Positions 31,781 through 40,924 are shown, counted from the stretch's first letter. The stretch is DNA of 64,000 nt from Leisingera caerulea DSM 24564 (GCF_000473325.1 NZ_AXBI01000021.1:30629-94628), one strand, 5' to 3'. The notes: generated by a model not told the origin, from the sequence alone. Numbers and translations are program-made.

Positions 31781-31814
31781 AAAAAAAGCGCAGCGGGCTG
31801 CGCTGCGCTTTTTT
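31781..31814 (-). terminator. Bidirectional intrinsic terminator
   Basis: AGCGCAGC (31787-31794) and GCTGCGCT (31802-31809) form a perfect 8-bp stem, with an A-run on the left and a T-run on the right, so it works on either strand. It lies 21 bp after the minus-strand stop at 31836. Confidence 0.88.
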
Positions 31815-31835
31815 CATAATCTGAGACGTCGTGGA

Positions 31836-32084
31836 TCACCCGTCGTCCTTGGCATCTTCTTCCGGGCTTTGAATGTCGACGGTCGGAACCGTCACGGTCA
31901 CGTCTTTGGAGCCGGTTTCGATGTCGCCAACGTCGGCCTCGAATTCAGGCAGCTGTCCGCCTTCGACATTGACGTCGACGTCAGGCAGACGGGTCTCTTC
32001 GGTTTGATCGATGTCGATCATGTAGACTGCGAAAACCAGCACAATAATGCCGGCCACTGCGGCGAAAATATAAGAGGGTTTCAT
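31836..32084 (-). CDS. Small single-pass membrane protein with acidic exported tail
   Basis: 82 residues: one N-terminal transmembrane helix (about 5-23, IFAAVAGIIVLVFAVYMI) followed by a very acidic Val/Asp-rich tail (DVDVNVEGG, VTVTVPTVDI) with no cysteines. No family is recognised. The gene has its own EcfG-type promoter and its own terminator, so it is a real, separately transcribed stress gene. An envelope role is plausible but not shown. Confidence 0.78.
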   Translation of the reverse strand: MKPSYIFAAVAGIIVLVFAVYMIDIDQTEETRLPDVDVNVEGGQLPEFEADVGDIETGSKDVTVTVPTVDIQSPEEDAKDDG

Positions 32085-32116
32085 AGTACTGTCCTTTCGG
32101 GTTGTGTCAGCCGGTC

Positions 32117-32142
32117 AACGCACCGGCGTCCGCAAAGGTTCC
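32117..32142 (-). promoter_or_regulatory. EcfG-type promoter for the small membrane protein gene
   Basis: Minus strand GGAAC (32142-32138), 17-bp spacer, CGTT (32120-32117); exact consensus, 32 bp before the start codon at 32084. Confidence 0.75.
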
Positions 32143-32256
32143 CGGACTTTATGCTGCAGTTGCAGGTTTCCGCAGGGGAATACTGGGTCAAGCTTTTGAA
32201 TTATATAGAAAAAAATTTACTGCAGGCCGCGGGTGCGCTGCAGCATATTTGCTGAT

Positions 32257-33180
32257 TTACAGGCCGGTGCCGCGGTCCCAGGGCGGCACATCGCCGCCGA
32301 GATGCTCAAGAATGAAGTCGATGAACACCCGTACCTTAGCAGGCAGATGGCGGCGCTCCGGGTATATCGCATAAAGGGTCTGAGACGGCAGCGGACAGTC
32401 AGGCAGCACTCTTATCAGCCGTCCTGCAGCAAGGTCGGGCCCTGCAGTGAAGCTTGGCAGCCGCCCGATGCCCGTGCCGTCCAGGATCGCCTCCCGCAGC
32501 GCTTCGCCGTTGTTGACGCTGTAGCTGCCGTGCGGCCGGAAGGTTTCCACCTTGCCATCGCAGTGAAAGATCCATTCCTGAAAATCCCGGCTGTAGGAAT
32601 ACTGGAGGCAGTTGTGACGGCTCAGCTCAGCGACGGTTTCCGGCGTGCCGCACCGCTCCAGATAATCCGGAGAGGCCGTCAGGATGTTGTGCAGGGGCGC
32701 AATCTTGCGGGCGACAAGCGCGGAATCGGCCAGGGTCCCGCCGCGCAGTGCCAGGTCAAAACCGTCCGCGAACAGGTCCGTCAACCGATCATCCATCACC
32801 ATGTCCACCGCCACGCCGGGGTAGCGCGAGAGAAATCCGGAGATCAGCGGAGCCACATGCAGGCGCCCGAAGGCCATCGGCACATTGACCCTGAGCCGCC
32901 CCTTGGGCGCTGCCTGAAGCGCCAGAACGCTGTCCTCCGCCTCTTGCGCGGCCTCCAGCGCCTGGACGGCATGGGCATAGAAATGCTCGCCCGCCTCGGT
33001 CAGGCTGACATTGCGGGTGGAGCGGTGGAACAGTTGCGCGCCAAGCCGTTTTTCAATCTGGGTGATCCGCTTGCTCACGGCGGATTTCGACACCCCCAGC
33101 CGCCGCGCCGCAGCCGCGAACCCATGGGTTTCGGCGACCGCCACGACCACCGGTATATCTCCCATTCCTTGCATTGGCAT
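32257..33180 (-). CDS. LysR-family transcriptional regulator
   Basis: 307 residues. The N-terminal helix-turn-helix (about 20-39, FAAAARRLGVSKSAVSKRITQ) and effector domain with LRVNVPMAFGRLHVAPL are those of the CrgA/DsdC-like LysR branch. It is divergent from an exported protein of unknown function, across 197 bp containing a T-N11-A dyad at 33195-33207. It probably controls that gene and itself. Confidence 0.88.
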   Translation of the reverse strand: MPMQGMGDIPVVVAVAETHGFAAAARRLGVSKSAVSKRITQIEKRLGAQLFHRSTRNVSLTEAGEHFYAHAVQALEAAQEAEDSVLALQAAPKGRLRVNVPMAFGRLHVAPLISGFLSRYPGVAVDMVMDDRLTDLFADGFDLALRGGTLADSALVARKIAPLHNILTASPDYLERCGTPETVAELSRHNCLQYSYSRDFQEWIFHCDGKVETFRPHGSYSVNNGEALREAILDGTGIGRLPSFTAGPDLAAGRLIRVLPDCPLPSQTLYAIYPERRHLPAKVRVFIDFILEHLGGDVPPWDRGTGL

Positions 33181-33194
33181 CCTCCGGAGCCGGG

Positions 33195-33207
33195 TGAGTT
33201 TTTCTCA
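33195..33207. promoter_or_regulatory. LysR-type T-N11-A box
   Basis: TGAGTTTTTCTCA (33195-33207) is a T-N11-A dyad with 4-bp arms, 15 bp from the LysR start codon. It fits an autoregulatory LysR binding site. Confidence 0.4.
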
Positions 33208-33377
33208 ACAATTGGTTTCATGCTAGCCGGATTATCTATCAGTGGGAAACCCGCTACATTTTTCGCGTCATCCGGGCGACCTGCGAAGGCAAAACCGCGG
33301 TCAACGGTCCGCTTACCGGAATGCCATGGCGCGGCCCTGTGCGCCGCAGCCCGAACCCTGAATTGGAGAGTTCCCTC

Positions 33378-34190
33378 ATGAAACTGCTTTCGAAACTTGC
33401 CGTGGCCGCAGCCGTGCTGTGGCTGCCGTCCCAAAGCCTCGCCGGCGCGGAGGATACCGCGGGCCTCCTGAAACTCGAATACACGGACGGCCGCGCTGCG
33501 GCCGAGGGTGTGGAGGACGTGAACGCGGTTCTGCGCAGCGTGGGCGTTCGCGTCAGCACGGTTGCAATCCCTGATCAGGCTGTGCCGGTTCTGGAAGCCT
33601 CCCGCAGCCGTGCGATCACGGCGGAGGAAGAGGCGCAGCTGATCTCTGATTTCCGGCTGACCCGCCAGGATCTGCTGGCCGAGATCAAGGCGGCCGGGCG
33701 CGCGCCCACGGTGGCAAACGGCGGCTCGCTGACCACGTCGGAACCGGGCGTTGCGCCCTATCCCAAGGTCTATGACATGAACAAGATGGATGCGGACACC
33801 CGGGTCTGGGTTCACAAGAAATTCGGCCCGCTGCACATCAACCACGCCGAAGACGGCACCGGGATCGACGAGGTGATGACCATCGTGTCCGGCGGCCCCT
33901 GGGTCTGGTTTTTCGAGCTGCCGGGGGATGTCATCGGCAAGCTGACGCTCGGCCATGTCGGTCCGCAGGGCAAGGCCTGGCGGATCAGCTACCCGGGCAT
34001 CAAACCGCATGGCGGCTTCCTGGATCCGGACTACGGCCTGGTGGTTGCCTATGCCCATGGCCCGGAACAGTTCGAGATCCATTTCGAGGAAGACAACATC
34101 GCCGGGTCCAGGCTGAACGGCACCAATGCCTGGATTGATATGTCAGGCGGCAAGCCGGTGCTGCTGGAGGCGCCGCTCAGCGGTTACTGA
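33378..34190 (+). CDS. Exported protein of unknown function
   Basis: 270 residues from ATG 33378 (GGAGAG upstream; codons before it form no signal peptide). A Sec signal covers about 1-22 (LLSKLAVAAAVLWLPSQSLA), so it is periplasmic. I do not recognise the family. The C-terminal half is beta-rich with aromatic and histidine residues (VHKKFGPLHINHAEDGTG, PWVWFFELPGD, PHGGFLDPDYG), which could form a sandwich or cupin-like fold. It is divergent from a LysR regulator, suggesting inducible expression. Confidence 0.75.
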   Translation: MKLLSKLAVAAAVLWLPSQSLAGAEDTAGLLKLEYTDGRAAAEGVEDVNAVLRSVGVRVSTVAIPDQAVPVLEASRSRAITAEEEAQLISDFRLTRQDLLAEIKAAGRAPTVANGGSLTTSEPGVAPYPKVYDMNKMDADTRVWVHKKFGPLHINHAEDGTGIDEVMTIVSGGPWVWFFELPGDVIGKLTLGHVGPQGKAWRISYPGIKPHGGFLDPDYGLVVAYAHGPEQFEIHFEEDNIAGSRLNGTNAWIDMSGGKPVLLEAPLSGY

Positions 34191-34199
34191 CGGGTGAAT

Positions 34200-34225
34200 G
34201 CCGCCGGCGGGCCATTGCCGGCGGC
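34200..34225. terminator. Convergent hairpin
   Basis: GCCGCCGGC (34200-34208) and GCCGGCGGC (34217-34225) form a perfect 9-bp stem between the exported-protein stop and the convergent LysR stop. There is no T-run, so efficiency is uncertain. Confidence 0.5.
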
Positions 34226-34242
34226 TGCCCGCGCGGCTGCCA

Positions 34243-35175
34243 CTACCTCCCGAGACAGGTTTCCATTTCAGACTGCATGTTTTCGATGGCCTTGCACAAC
34301 CGCGTTGTGAAGGCTTCGGAGGTCAGGGACTGGGTGGCGTAGCCGGGGGTGAGAATCGAAACGCTGGAGCTGATTCGCGGCGTGAACCGGCGAATCGCCA
34401 GCCCTGAGGTTGTCTGGCGCTGCTGCAAACAGCCGTAGGCAGTGATCATGTCGCAGATCATGTAGCACATGCCAGCCGCAACAAACTGCAGGCCCGGGGC
34501 CCAGGTGCGCAGCTCCAGCCGCCTGCGGAACCGGCAGCCGCTGCGCTGGAACGCGGCCTCGGTCCGGACCGTCATGGGGTGCTTGTCAAACAGCACCGCC
34601 ATCGGCGCCCCGTCCAGATCCTGTGGCGTGATCTGTTCGGCCGCGGCCAGCGGATCGCTTTCCGGCACAATGCAGACGCTTTCCAGGTCGAAGTCCATCT
34701 GTTTGACGGAGGGGCGCGGCACGGGAGTCTCGGCAAAGCCGATGTCGAACTGCTGCGAGGCGATCAAATCCTCGATCACATCCGAAGAGCGCATGATCAG
34801 CGAGACCTCAAGCTCATCCTTGCCTTGCAGAAAATCCGTTAAAATCCGCGGCATGAACAGCCCGGCCGCCGCCGGATGGCAGGCAACCCGCAGCTTTCCG
34901 GCCTCGTGGCTGCGGATCTTGCTCACGGTGCGTTCAATCCGTTCGATCCGTTCCAGAACCGCCTCGCACTCCTCAAGAAAGAACCGGGCCTCCGGGGTCG
35001 GGATCAGCTTGCCCTGCTCGCGCACGAACAGGCTGAAGCCCAGCTCCCCCTCCAGCGTCGATATCATGGTGCTGACCGCGGGCTGGGTGCGCCCGACGGT
35101 GCGCGCGGCCTGGGAAATGGAGCCGCTGCGCATGACCTCGCGGAAGGTGAAGATCTGGCGGATCGAGAAGTTCAT
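34243..35175 (-). CDS. LysR-family regulator divergent from the second TRAP operon
   Basis: 310 residues: helix-turn-helix about 17-36 (SISQAARTVGRTQPAVSTMI), effector domain from about 92 (KLRVACHPAAAGLFMPRIL). It faces the dctQMP and amine-dehydrogenase operon across 112 bp carrying an ATCAA-N5-TTGAT dyad, so it is the likely substrate-responsive switch of that pathway. Confidence 0.88.
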   Translation of the reverse strand: MNFSIRQIFTFREVMRSGSISQAARTVGRTQPAVSTMISTLEGELGFSLFVREQGKLIPTPEARFFLEECEAVLERIERIERTVSKIRSHEAGKLRVACHPAAAGLFMPRILTDFLQGKDELEVSLIMRSSDVIEDLIASQQFDIGFAETPVPRPSVKQMDFDLESVCIVPESDPLAAAEQITPQDLDGAPMAVLFDKHPMTVRTEAAFQRSGCRFRRRLELRTWAPGLQFVAAGMCYMICDMITAYGCLQQRQTTSGLAIRRFTPRISSSVSILTPGYATQSLTSEAFTTRLCKAIENMQSEMETCLGR

Positions 35176-35184
35176 GGCATGGGT

Positions 35185-35225
35185 ATCAAGAAAATTGATG
35201 GAGTCAGAGATATTTTCAAATTGAT
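35185..35225. promoter_or_regulatory. Candidate LysR binding region of the second TRAP operon
   Basis: ATCAA-GAAAA-TTGAT (35185-35199) is a perfect dyad. AAATTGAT occurs at 35192-35199 and again at 35218-35225, a 26-bp period. This resembles a LysR recognition site plus activation site between divergent genes. Confidence 0.5.
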
Positions 35226-35287
35226 CTTATGCCCTTTGTCCAGCCAAATCCGCCAAACCCGGTGAGGGGACACCGGAAGGAGGACCG

Positions 35288-35758
35288 ATGGACACATTTT
35301 CGAAATACTTGCTGACGGGGCTGATCTGTCTGGTGGCCCTGGGCCAGTTCGTTCAGGTGGTCACCCGTTATCTGCTGCAGATCCCGGTGATGGGGCTGGA
35401 GGAGACCATGCTATATCCGACCATCTGGCTGTACATCCTGGGCGCCGTGAACGCCTCGCGCGAGGACACCCACATCCGCGCCAACGTGCTGGAGATCGCC
35501 ATCAAGACAGAGCGCGGCCACACCGTGCTGGCGATCATCGGGGAAATCATCAGCCTGACCGTTGGCCTGTGGCTGCTGGGCTGGGCCTGGGAATACACCC
35601 AGTACGCCTGGCGGGTCTGGAAAGAGAGCCCGACGCTCTATCTGCCGACATTCTATTCCGAAGCGGCGCTTGTGGCCGGTCTGGGCCTGATGATGCTCTA
35701 CACCGCGGTGCACCTGTTCCGCCATATCAACGCCCTGCGCGCCGGAGCCGCAAAATGA
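35288..35758 (+). CDS. TRAP transporter small permease (DctQ family)
   Basis: 156 residues with four membrane helices, including the family segment TRYLLQIPVMGLEETMLYPTIW. Ribosome site GGAAGGAGG precedes the ATG. First gene of an operon running to about 41.26 kb; its stop overlaps the dctM start. Confidence 0.88.
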   Translation: MDTFSKYLLTGLICLVALGQFVQVVTRYLLQIPVMGLEETMLYPTIWLYILGAVNASREDTHIRANVLEIAIKTERGHTVLAIIGEIISLTVGLWLLGWAWEYTQYAWRVWKESPTLYLPTFYSEAALVAGLGLMMLYTAVHLFRHINALRAGAAK

Positions 35759-37053
35759 TTGAAATCGCACTCCTTGCCATTGCCGTCCTGGTGCTGACCC
35801 TGACCCTTGGCGTGCCGCTGCCCTACTGCTTTGGCGCTGCCCTGATGATCATGTATTTCCTGGGCGATGTGACCATGAAGGGCATGATGCTGTGGGGCTC
35901 CCAGCAATTGGGCAACCCGGTTCTGCTGGCCATTCCGCTGTTTGTTCTGGCGGGCACTATCATGTCAGCCAGCGGCATCGCCGCCTCGCTCTTGAACTTC
36001 GTCAATGCCTTCATCGGCCATATCCGCGGCGGCCTGGGCGTTGTGGCTGCTGTCAGCTGCGCCATCATCGGTGCCATCTCCGGCTCCGGCCTGACGGGTA
36101 TTGCCGCCATCGGCCCGCTGCTGATCCCCGAGATGGAAAAGCGCGGCTACCCGCGGGAATACGCCACCGCGCTGATTGCCAACTCCTCTATCCTGGGCCT
36201 GCTGATCCCGCCGTCGGTCACAATGATCGTCTATGGCTGGGTGACCGACACCTCGATCCTCGCCTGTTTCCTGGCGACCCTGGGGCCGGGCCTGCTGATC
36301 ATGTTCAACTTCTCGGCCATGAACCTGTGGATGAGCCGCAAGTTCGATCTGGTGCTGGATGACACGCCCAGCTTCTCGGAGCTGGCGGGCGACGTGGCCA
36401 AGAAGGGCTTTAACGCGACCCCGGCGCTCTTGATGCCGGTGATCATCCTCGGCGGCATCTACGGCGGCATCATGACCCCGACCGAAGCCGCCGCGCTGTC
36501 CGTGATCTATGCGCTGCCGGTTGGCTTCTTCATCTACAAGGGGCTGAAGTGGAACAGCTTTCTGGACGCGGGCAAGGAAGCCGCCACGGCGGTGGGGGCG
36601 ATCATGGTGATGATCCTGTTTTCCATGATCCTCAGCCAGATGTTTGTCTACGAAGGCATCCCGCAGCAGATGGTCAGCGCTATTTTCGAGATCACTGAGA
36701 ACAAGGTGCTGCTGCTGATCTTCATCAACATCCTGCTGTTCCTGGTCGGCATGGTCGTGAACGACGTCACCGCCATCATCCTGATTGCGCCGCTCTTGCT
36801 GCCGCTGATGCAGGCGATCGGGGTCACCCCGGTGCAGTTCGCCGCGATCATGGGCGTGAACACCGCGATGGGCGGGGTGACACCGCCCTATGCCTCGATC
36901 CTCTACCTCGGCGCGCGGATCGGCAACGTGAAGGTCACCAAGGTGATCCCGCCCGCGATGATCCTGATCCTGACAGGCTATGTGCCGGTGGTCTTCCTGA
37001 CCTCGCTGTGGCCCGACCTGTCGCTCTTTCTGCCGCGTTTCTTCGGCTACTGA
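35755..37053 (+). CDS. TRAP transporter large permease (DctM family)
   Basis: 432 residues from ATG 35755 (ATGA overlap with dctQ; the longer upstream reading is not conserved). Signatures: GAISGSGLTGIAAIGPLLIP, LIPPSVTMIVYGWVTDTS, and the final VTPPYASILYLGARI. It forms the sodium-coupled channel of a transporter whose substrate is likely the amine oxidised by the enzymes encoded downstream. Confidence 0.92.
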   Translation: MIEIALLAIAVLVLTLTLGVPLPYCFGAALMIMYFLGDVTMKGMMLWGSQQLGNPVLLAIPLFVLAGTIMSASGIAASLLNFVNAFIGHIRGGLGVVAAVSCAIIGAISGSGLTGIAAIGPLLIPEMEKRGYPREYATALIANSSILGLLIPPSVTMIVYGWVTDTSILACFLATLGPGLLIMFNFSAMNLWMSRKFDLVLDDTPSFSELAGDVAKKGFNATPALLMPVIILGGIYGGIMTPTEAAALSVIYALPVGFFIYKGLKWNSFLDAGKEAATAVGAIMVMILFSMILSQMFVYEGIPQQMVSAIFEITENKVLLLIFINILLFLVGMVVNDVTAIILIAPLLLPLMQAIGVTPVQFAAIMGVNTAMGGVTPPYASILYLGARIGNVKVTKVIPPAMILILTGYVPVVFLTSLWPDLSLFLPRFFGY

Positions 37054-37085
37054 ACACACCTGACACCTTAAGGAGGAGACTACCC

Positions 37086-38078
37086 ATGAAACACTTTCTG
37101 ACCGGTACCGCTGCCGCTGCGCTGATGTCGCTGGCGGGCCTCGCCTCGGCCGCCGACCTCAAGATGAGCCACGTGCGCCCGCAGGACACCACCATCGACA
37201 AGGAGCTGCGCGCCTTTGCAACCCAGGTGACCGAGGCCACCGGCGGCGATGTCTCGATCAACATCTTCCCGGCCTCTGCGCTCGGCGATTACACCACCGT
37301 GCAGGAACGCATCAGCGTCGGCGCCATCGACATGGCGACCCAGCCGGCCGCAGCCGCGGCGGACCGCCGGATGCAGATCAGTTCCTTCCCCTACCTGGCC
37401 AACAATTGGGATGAGGCGCGCAAGATCTACGGCCCCGACGGCCCGGTGCGCAACGTGATGGCAGAGCTTTATGCCAAGCAGGACATCACCATGCTGGCGG
37501 CCTACCCGGTCTATTTCGGCGGCATTGCGCTGAACACCGATCCGGTCAGCCCGGGCGACCCGTCGCAATCGAACGGCATCAAGGTCCGGGTGCCCGGCAT
37601 CAAGAGCTTCCAGCTGACCGGCGAAGCTCTGGGCTACATCCCGTCGCCGATCCCCTTCTCCGAAGCGTTCACCGCGATCCAGACTGGCGTGGTTGACGGG
37701 GTGATCGGTTCCGGCGCCGAGGGCTACTATGCCTCCTTCCGCGATGTGACCAAGGCTTATGTGCCCGCCAACACCCACTTTGAGGTCTGGTACATGATCA
37801 TCTCCAACGGCTCGCTGGCTGAGCTGGACGCAGAGGATCAGGAGGCGCTCAAGACTGCCGCCGCCGACTTCGAGGCGCAGCGCTGGACCGTTGCCGAAGA
37901 GGATCAGGGCAAATGGGAGCAGCGCCTGTCCGATGAGCTGGGCGCCAAGATTGTCGACCTGAGCGACGACGAACTGTCTGCGATGGCTGCCAAGGTGCGC
38001 GAAGACGTCTGGCCGGTAGTGCTGGAAGACGTTGGCGCCGACTGGGGCCAGGGCATTCTTGACCAGATCGGCAAGTAA
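37086..38078 (+). CDS. TRAP transporter substrate-binding protein (DctP family)
   Basis: 330 residues from ATG 37086 (AAGGAGGAG upstream). Signal peptide about 1-21 (cleavage near ASA-AD). The DctP fold is visible: LKMSHVRPQDTTIDKEL, then the specificity region GIKVRVPGIKSFQLTGEALGYIPSPIPFSEAFTAIQTGVVDG, where Arg in KVRVPG is the usual carboxylate clamp. The ligand therefore carries a carboxylate; context suggests an amino-acid derivative. It lies third in the operon, unlike the P-Q-M order of the first TRAP system. Confidence 0.9.
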   Translation: MKHFLTGTAAAALMSLAGLASAADLKMSHVRPQDTTIDKELRAFATQVTEATGGDVSINIFPASALGDYTTVQERISVGAIDMATQPAAAAADRRMQISSFPYLANNWDEARKIYGPDGPVRNVMAELYAKQDITMLAAYPVYFGGIALNTDPVSPGDPSQSNGIKVRVPGIKSFQLTGEALGYIPSPIPFSEAFTAIQTGVVDGVIGSGAEGYYASFRDVTKAYVPANTHFEVWYMIISNGSLAELDAEDQEALKTAAADFEAQRWTVAEEDQGKWEQRLSDELGAKIVDLSDDELSAMAAKVREDVWPVVLEDVGADWGQGILDQIGK

Positions 38079-38147
38079 TCCCGCATGACAGACCGGGGCG
38101 GCCGCGCGCCGCCCCGAAACCGCAGCCAACCTTTGGGATACGGCAGG

Positions 38148-39248
38148 ATGGAAGCAGATTATGCAGTGATCGGCGGCGGCGTTGTCGGCCTGTCCGTGGC
38201 CTGGGGGCTGCTGAGGCGCGGCAAGCGCGTGACGGTTCTGGACGGCGATGACGGGTCGTTCCGCGCCAGCCGCGGCAATTTCGGCCTGGTCTGGGTGCAG
38301 TCCAAGGGCATGAAGCAGCCGCGCTATGCCTGCTGGAGCCAGCAGTCCGCCGCGGCCTGGGCCGGGTTCGCCGCCGAGCTGGAAGACGGCACCGGCCGCT
38401 CTGTCGGGTTGCAGCAGGACGGCGGCTATGACCTGCATTTCTCCGAAGAAACGCTGTATGCCACCGTCGCGCAATATGATGCGCTGAAGGACAAGCTGGG
38501 CGGCAACTACCCTTACGAGGTGCTGGGCCGCAACGCACTCAGCCGCGAGGAGCCGCATATCGGCCCCAAGGTGGCGGGCGCGATCCTGCACCACCAGGAC
38601 GGCCACGCAAACCCGCTGCGCCTGCTGGTGTCGCTGGCCGACGACGTGCGCCGCCTGGGCGGAACGGTTCTGAATGGCAAGACCGTCACTGGGGTTTCTA
38701 AGCCGGATGCGTTCAAGGTCCAGTGCAGCGACGGCACCACGGTCACGGCCGCCAAGGTCGTGCTGTCCGCGGGCCTTGGCGCGATGGAGCTGGGCCCCAA
38801 GCTGGGCTTCAAGGCGCCGGTTCGGCCGCAGCGCGGCCAGGTGCTGATCACCGAAAAGCTGCCGAAACTGATCAACCGCCCCTCGCTGATTGCCCGCCAG
38901 GTTGACGAGGGCGGCATTCAGATCGGTGCCACCAACGAGGAGGTCGGGCTGGACGACAGCGTGACGCAGCCGGGTCTGTCCGGACTGGCTGCCGAGGCCA
39001 TCGCGGCCTATCCGGCGCTGGCCCGCGCGCAGCTAGTGCGCAGCTGGGGCGCCCTGCGCATCCTTTCGCCCGACGGCCTGCCGATCTACCAGGAAAGCCC
39101 CGAGATGCCGGGCGCTTACCTTGTCACCTGCCACAGCGGCATCACCCTGGCCGCGGCCCATGCGCTGTTCCTGCCCGACTGGCTGGAAGGCACCGCAGCC
39201 GCCCCTGATCTGGAGGTGTTCAGTGAAGACCGATTCCCCGTTTCTTGA
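38148..39248 (+). CDS. FAD-dependent amine/D-amino-acid dehydrogenase subunit (DAO family)
   Basis: 366 residues from ATG 38148 (MEADYAVIGGGVVGLSVAW, the Rossmann FAD motif). The DAO fold continues to SWGALRILSPDGLPIYQ and the C-terminal VTCHSGITLAAAHAL. It is the catalytic subunit of a three-part enzyme with the 2Fe-2S protein and flavoprotein that follow, the arrangement of opine oxidases, hydroxyproline dehydrogenase (LhpBEF) and HcnABC. The substrate is a secondary amine or imino acid; which one cannot be decided here. Confidence 0.87.
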   Translation: MEADYAVIGGGVVGLSVAWGLLRRGKRVTVLDGDDGSFRASRGNFGLVWVQSKGMKQPRYACWSQQSAAAWAGFAAELEDGTGRSVGLQQDGGYDLHFSEETLYATVAQYDALKDKLGGNYPYEVLGRNALSREEPHIGPKVAGAILHHQDGHANPLRLLVSLADDVRRLGGTVLNGKTVTGVSKPDAFKVQCSDGTTVTAAKVVLSAGLGAMELGPKLGFKAPVRPQRGQVLITEKLPKLINRPSLIARQVDEGGIQIGATNEEVGLDDSVTQPGLSGLAAEAIAAYPALARAQLVRSWGALRILSPDGLPIYQESPEMPGAYLVTCHSGITLAAAHALFLPDWLEGTAAAPDLEVFSEDRFPVS

Positions 39249-39534
39249 GCTGGTGGACGATGCCCCCCGCGTGCGGGTCTGGTTCGACGGCCAGCCGCTG
39301 GACCTGCCCGCAGGCGCCAATCTGGCCGCCGCGCTGCTGGCCGCTGGCGTGCAGGTGTTCCGCCACACGCCCGTGTCGGGCGCGCCGCGGGCGCCGTTCT
39401 GCATGATGGGCGCCTGTTTTGAATGCCTGGTGGAAACCGGCGGCCGCGTGCAGCAGGCCTGTATGCTGGAAGTGGAAGAGGGCATGAAAATAGCCCGCCC
39501 GCATGAGGCGGAGGCAAACGATGCAGCACTGTGA
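39223..39534 (+). CDS. 2Fe-2S ferredoxin-like subunit of the amine dehydrogenase
   Basis: 103 residues from GTG 39223 (TGGAGG 6 bases upstream), overlapping the preceding gene by 26 bp. It has a plant-type ferredoxin fold with the cluster ligands in PFCMMGACFECLV and a fourth cysteine in QQACMLEV. It passes electrons between the two flavoprotein subunits. It overlaps the next gene by 14 bp. Confidence 0.88.
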   Translation: MKTDSPFLELVDDAPRVRVWFDGQPLDLPAGANLAAALLAAGVQVFRHTPVSGAPRAPFCMMGACFECLVETGGRVQQACMLEVEEGMKIARPHEAEANDAAL

Positions 39535-40915
39535 TCTGGCCATCATCGGCGCGGGTCCAGCCGGCATGGCCGCCGCTGCCGAGGCAGCCCGGCAGGGTCT
39601 GAGCGTCACCCTGCTGGACGAACAAAACCGCCCCGGCGGGCAGATCTACCGCGAGGTGGACCGCGCCGCGGGCCCGCGCGGCGCCATTTTGGGGCAAGAG
39701 TATCTGCACGGGGCAACCCTGACGGCGGGCCTCGGCCAGGCTGGGATCACGCATCTGTCAGGTGCCGTTGTCTGGGCCATCGAGGACGGCTTCCGCATCT
39801 CCTTCATCCGCGATGGCCGCGGTGAACAAGTGGAGGCCGCGCGGGTCATCCTGGCCACCGGCGCGCTGGAGCGTCCGATGCCGCTCCCCGGCTGGACCCT
39901 GCCGGGCGTGATGACCGCAGGTGCAGCGCAGATTCTCCTGAAACAATCCGGCGTGCTGCCGCGCCGCGCCGTGCTCGCCGGGAGCGGGCCGCTGCTTTAC
40001 CTGATCGCGGCGCAGATGGTGCGGGCGGGAACGCCGCCGCTGGCCCTGGTCGAAACACAGACCGCCGCCAGCCCGCTGGCAGCAGCCCGCCATCTGCCCG
40101 GTGCGCTGCGCGGCTGGCGTTATCTGGCCAAGGGCCTGAAAATGCTGGCAGAGATCAAGCGCGCCGGCGTGCCGCGCTATACCGGCGCAACGGATATCGC
40201 GGTGGCGGGCAGCACCCGGGCCGACGCGGTGACCTTCCGCAGCAAGGGGCAGGAGCATCGCATCTCCTGCGATACCGCGCTGCTGCATCACGGGGTGGTG
40301 CCGAACACCCAGACCGCGCGCTCGATCAATGTGCCGCATGTCTGGTCCGAAGCGCAGCAGTGCTTTGTGCCCGAGGTCGGCTCTTGGGGCGAAACCGGCA
40401 AGGACGGTGTTCTGATTGCCGGCGACGGCGCGGGCATCAGCGGCGCCATGGCGGCCGAATATGCAGGCCGGATCGCAGCGCTGAAAGCGGCAGAGGAGCT
40501 GGGCCGGATCACCGCGCCGGAGCGCGACCGCCTGGCCGCGCCGCTGTTCAGCCGGCGCAGCCGGGAAACCGCCGTGCGCCCGTTCTTGGATGCGGCCTAT
40601 CCGCCCTATGCGGGGGCTGTTCGGCCTGCGGACAGCACCATCGTCTGCCGTTGCGAGGAGGTCACCGCGGGCGACATCCGCAGCTATGCCAAGCTTGGCT
40701 GCCTCGGCCCGAACCAGGCCAAGGCCTTCGGCCGCGCAGGCATGGGGCCGTGCCAGGGCCGCTATTGCGGGCTGACCGTGACTGCGCTGCTGGCCGAGGC
40801 CAACGGTCAGACCCCGGATGAGACGGGTTACTACCGCATCCGCCCGCCGATAAAACCCGTGACACTGGGCGAACTGGCAGCGATGGACGACTCCTCCGCC
40901 ACTGCCGCTGAATAG
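39521..40915 (+). CDS. NAD(P)/FAD flavoprotein subunit with C-terminal BFD-like 2Fe-2S domain
   Basis: 464 residues from ATG 39521 (MQHCDLAIIGAGPAGMAAA). The N-terminal FAD fold and a second dinucleotide fold (RAVLAGSGPLLYLIAAQMV) match OoxA/HcnB/LhpE. The end (about 375-440) carries four cysteines in IVCRCEEVTAGDIR and GMGPCQGRYCG, a BFD-like 2Fe-2S site. With the two preceding proteins it forms the complete dehydrogenase complex. Confidence 0.88.
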   Translation: MQHCDLAIIGAGPAGMAAAAEAARQGLSVTLLDEQNRPGGQIYREVDRAAGPRGAILGQEYLHGATLTAGLGQAGITHLSGAVVWAIEDGFRISFIRDGRGEQVEAARVILATGALERPMPLPGWTLPGVMTAGAAQILLKQSGVLPRRAVLAGSGPLLYLIAAQMVRAGTPPLALVETQTAASPLAAARHLPGALRGWRYLAKGLKMLAEIKRAGVPRYTGATDIAVAGSTRADAVTFRSKGQEHRISCDTALLHHGVVPNTQTARSINVPHVWSEAQQCFVPEVGSWGETGKDGVLIAGDGAGISGAMAAEYAGRIAALKAAEELGRITAPERDRLAAPLFSRRSRETAVRPFLDAAYPPYAGAVRPADSTIVCRCEEVTAGDIRSYAKLGCLGPNQAKAFGRAGMGPCQGRYCGLTVTALLAEANGQTPDETGYYRIRPPIKPVTLGELAAMDDSSATAAE

Positions 40916-40924
40916 GAGAATAAG

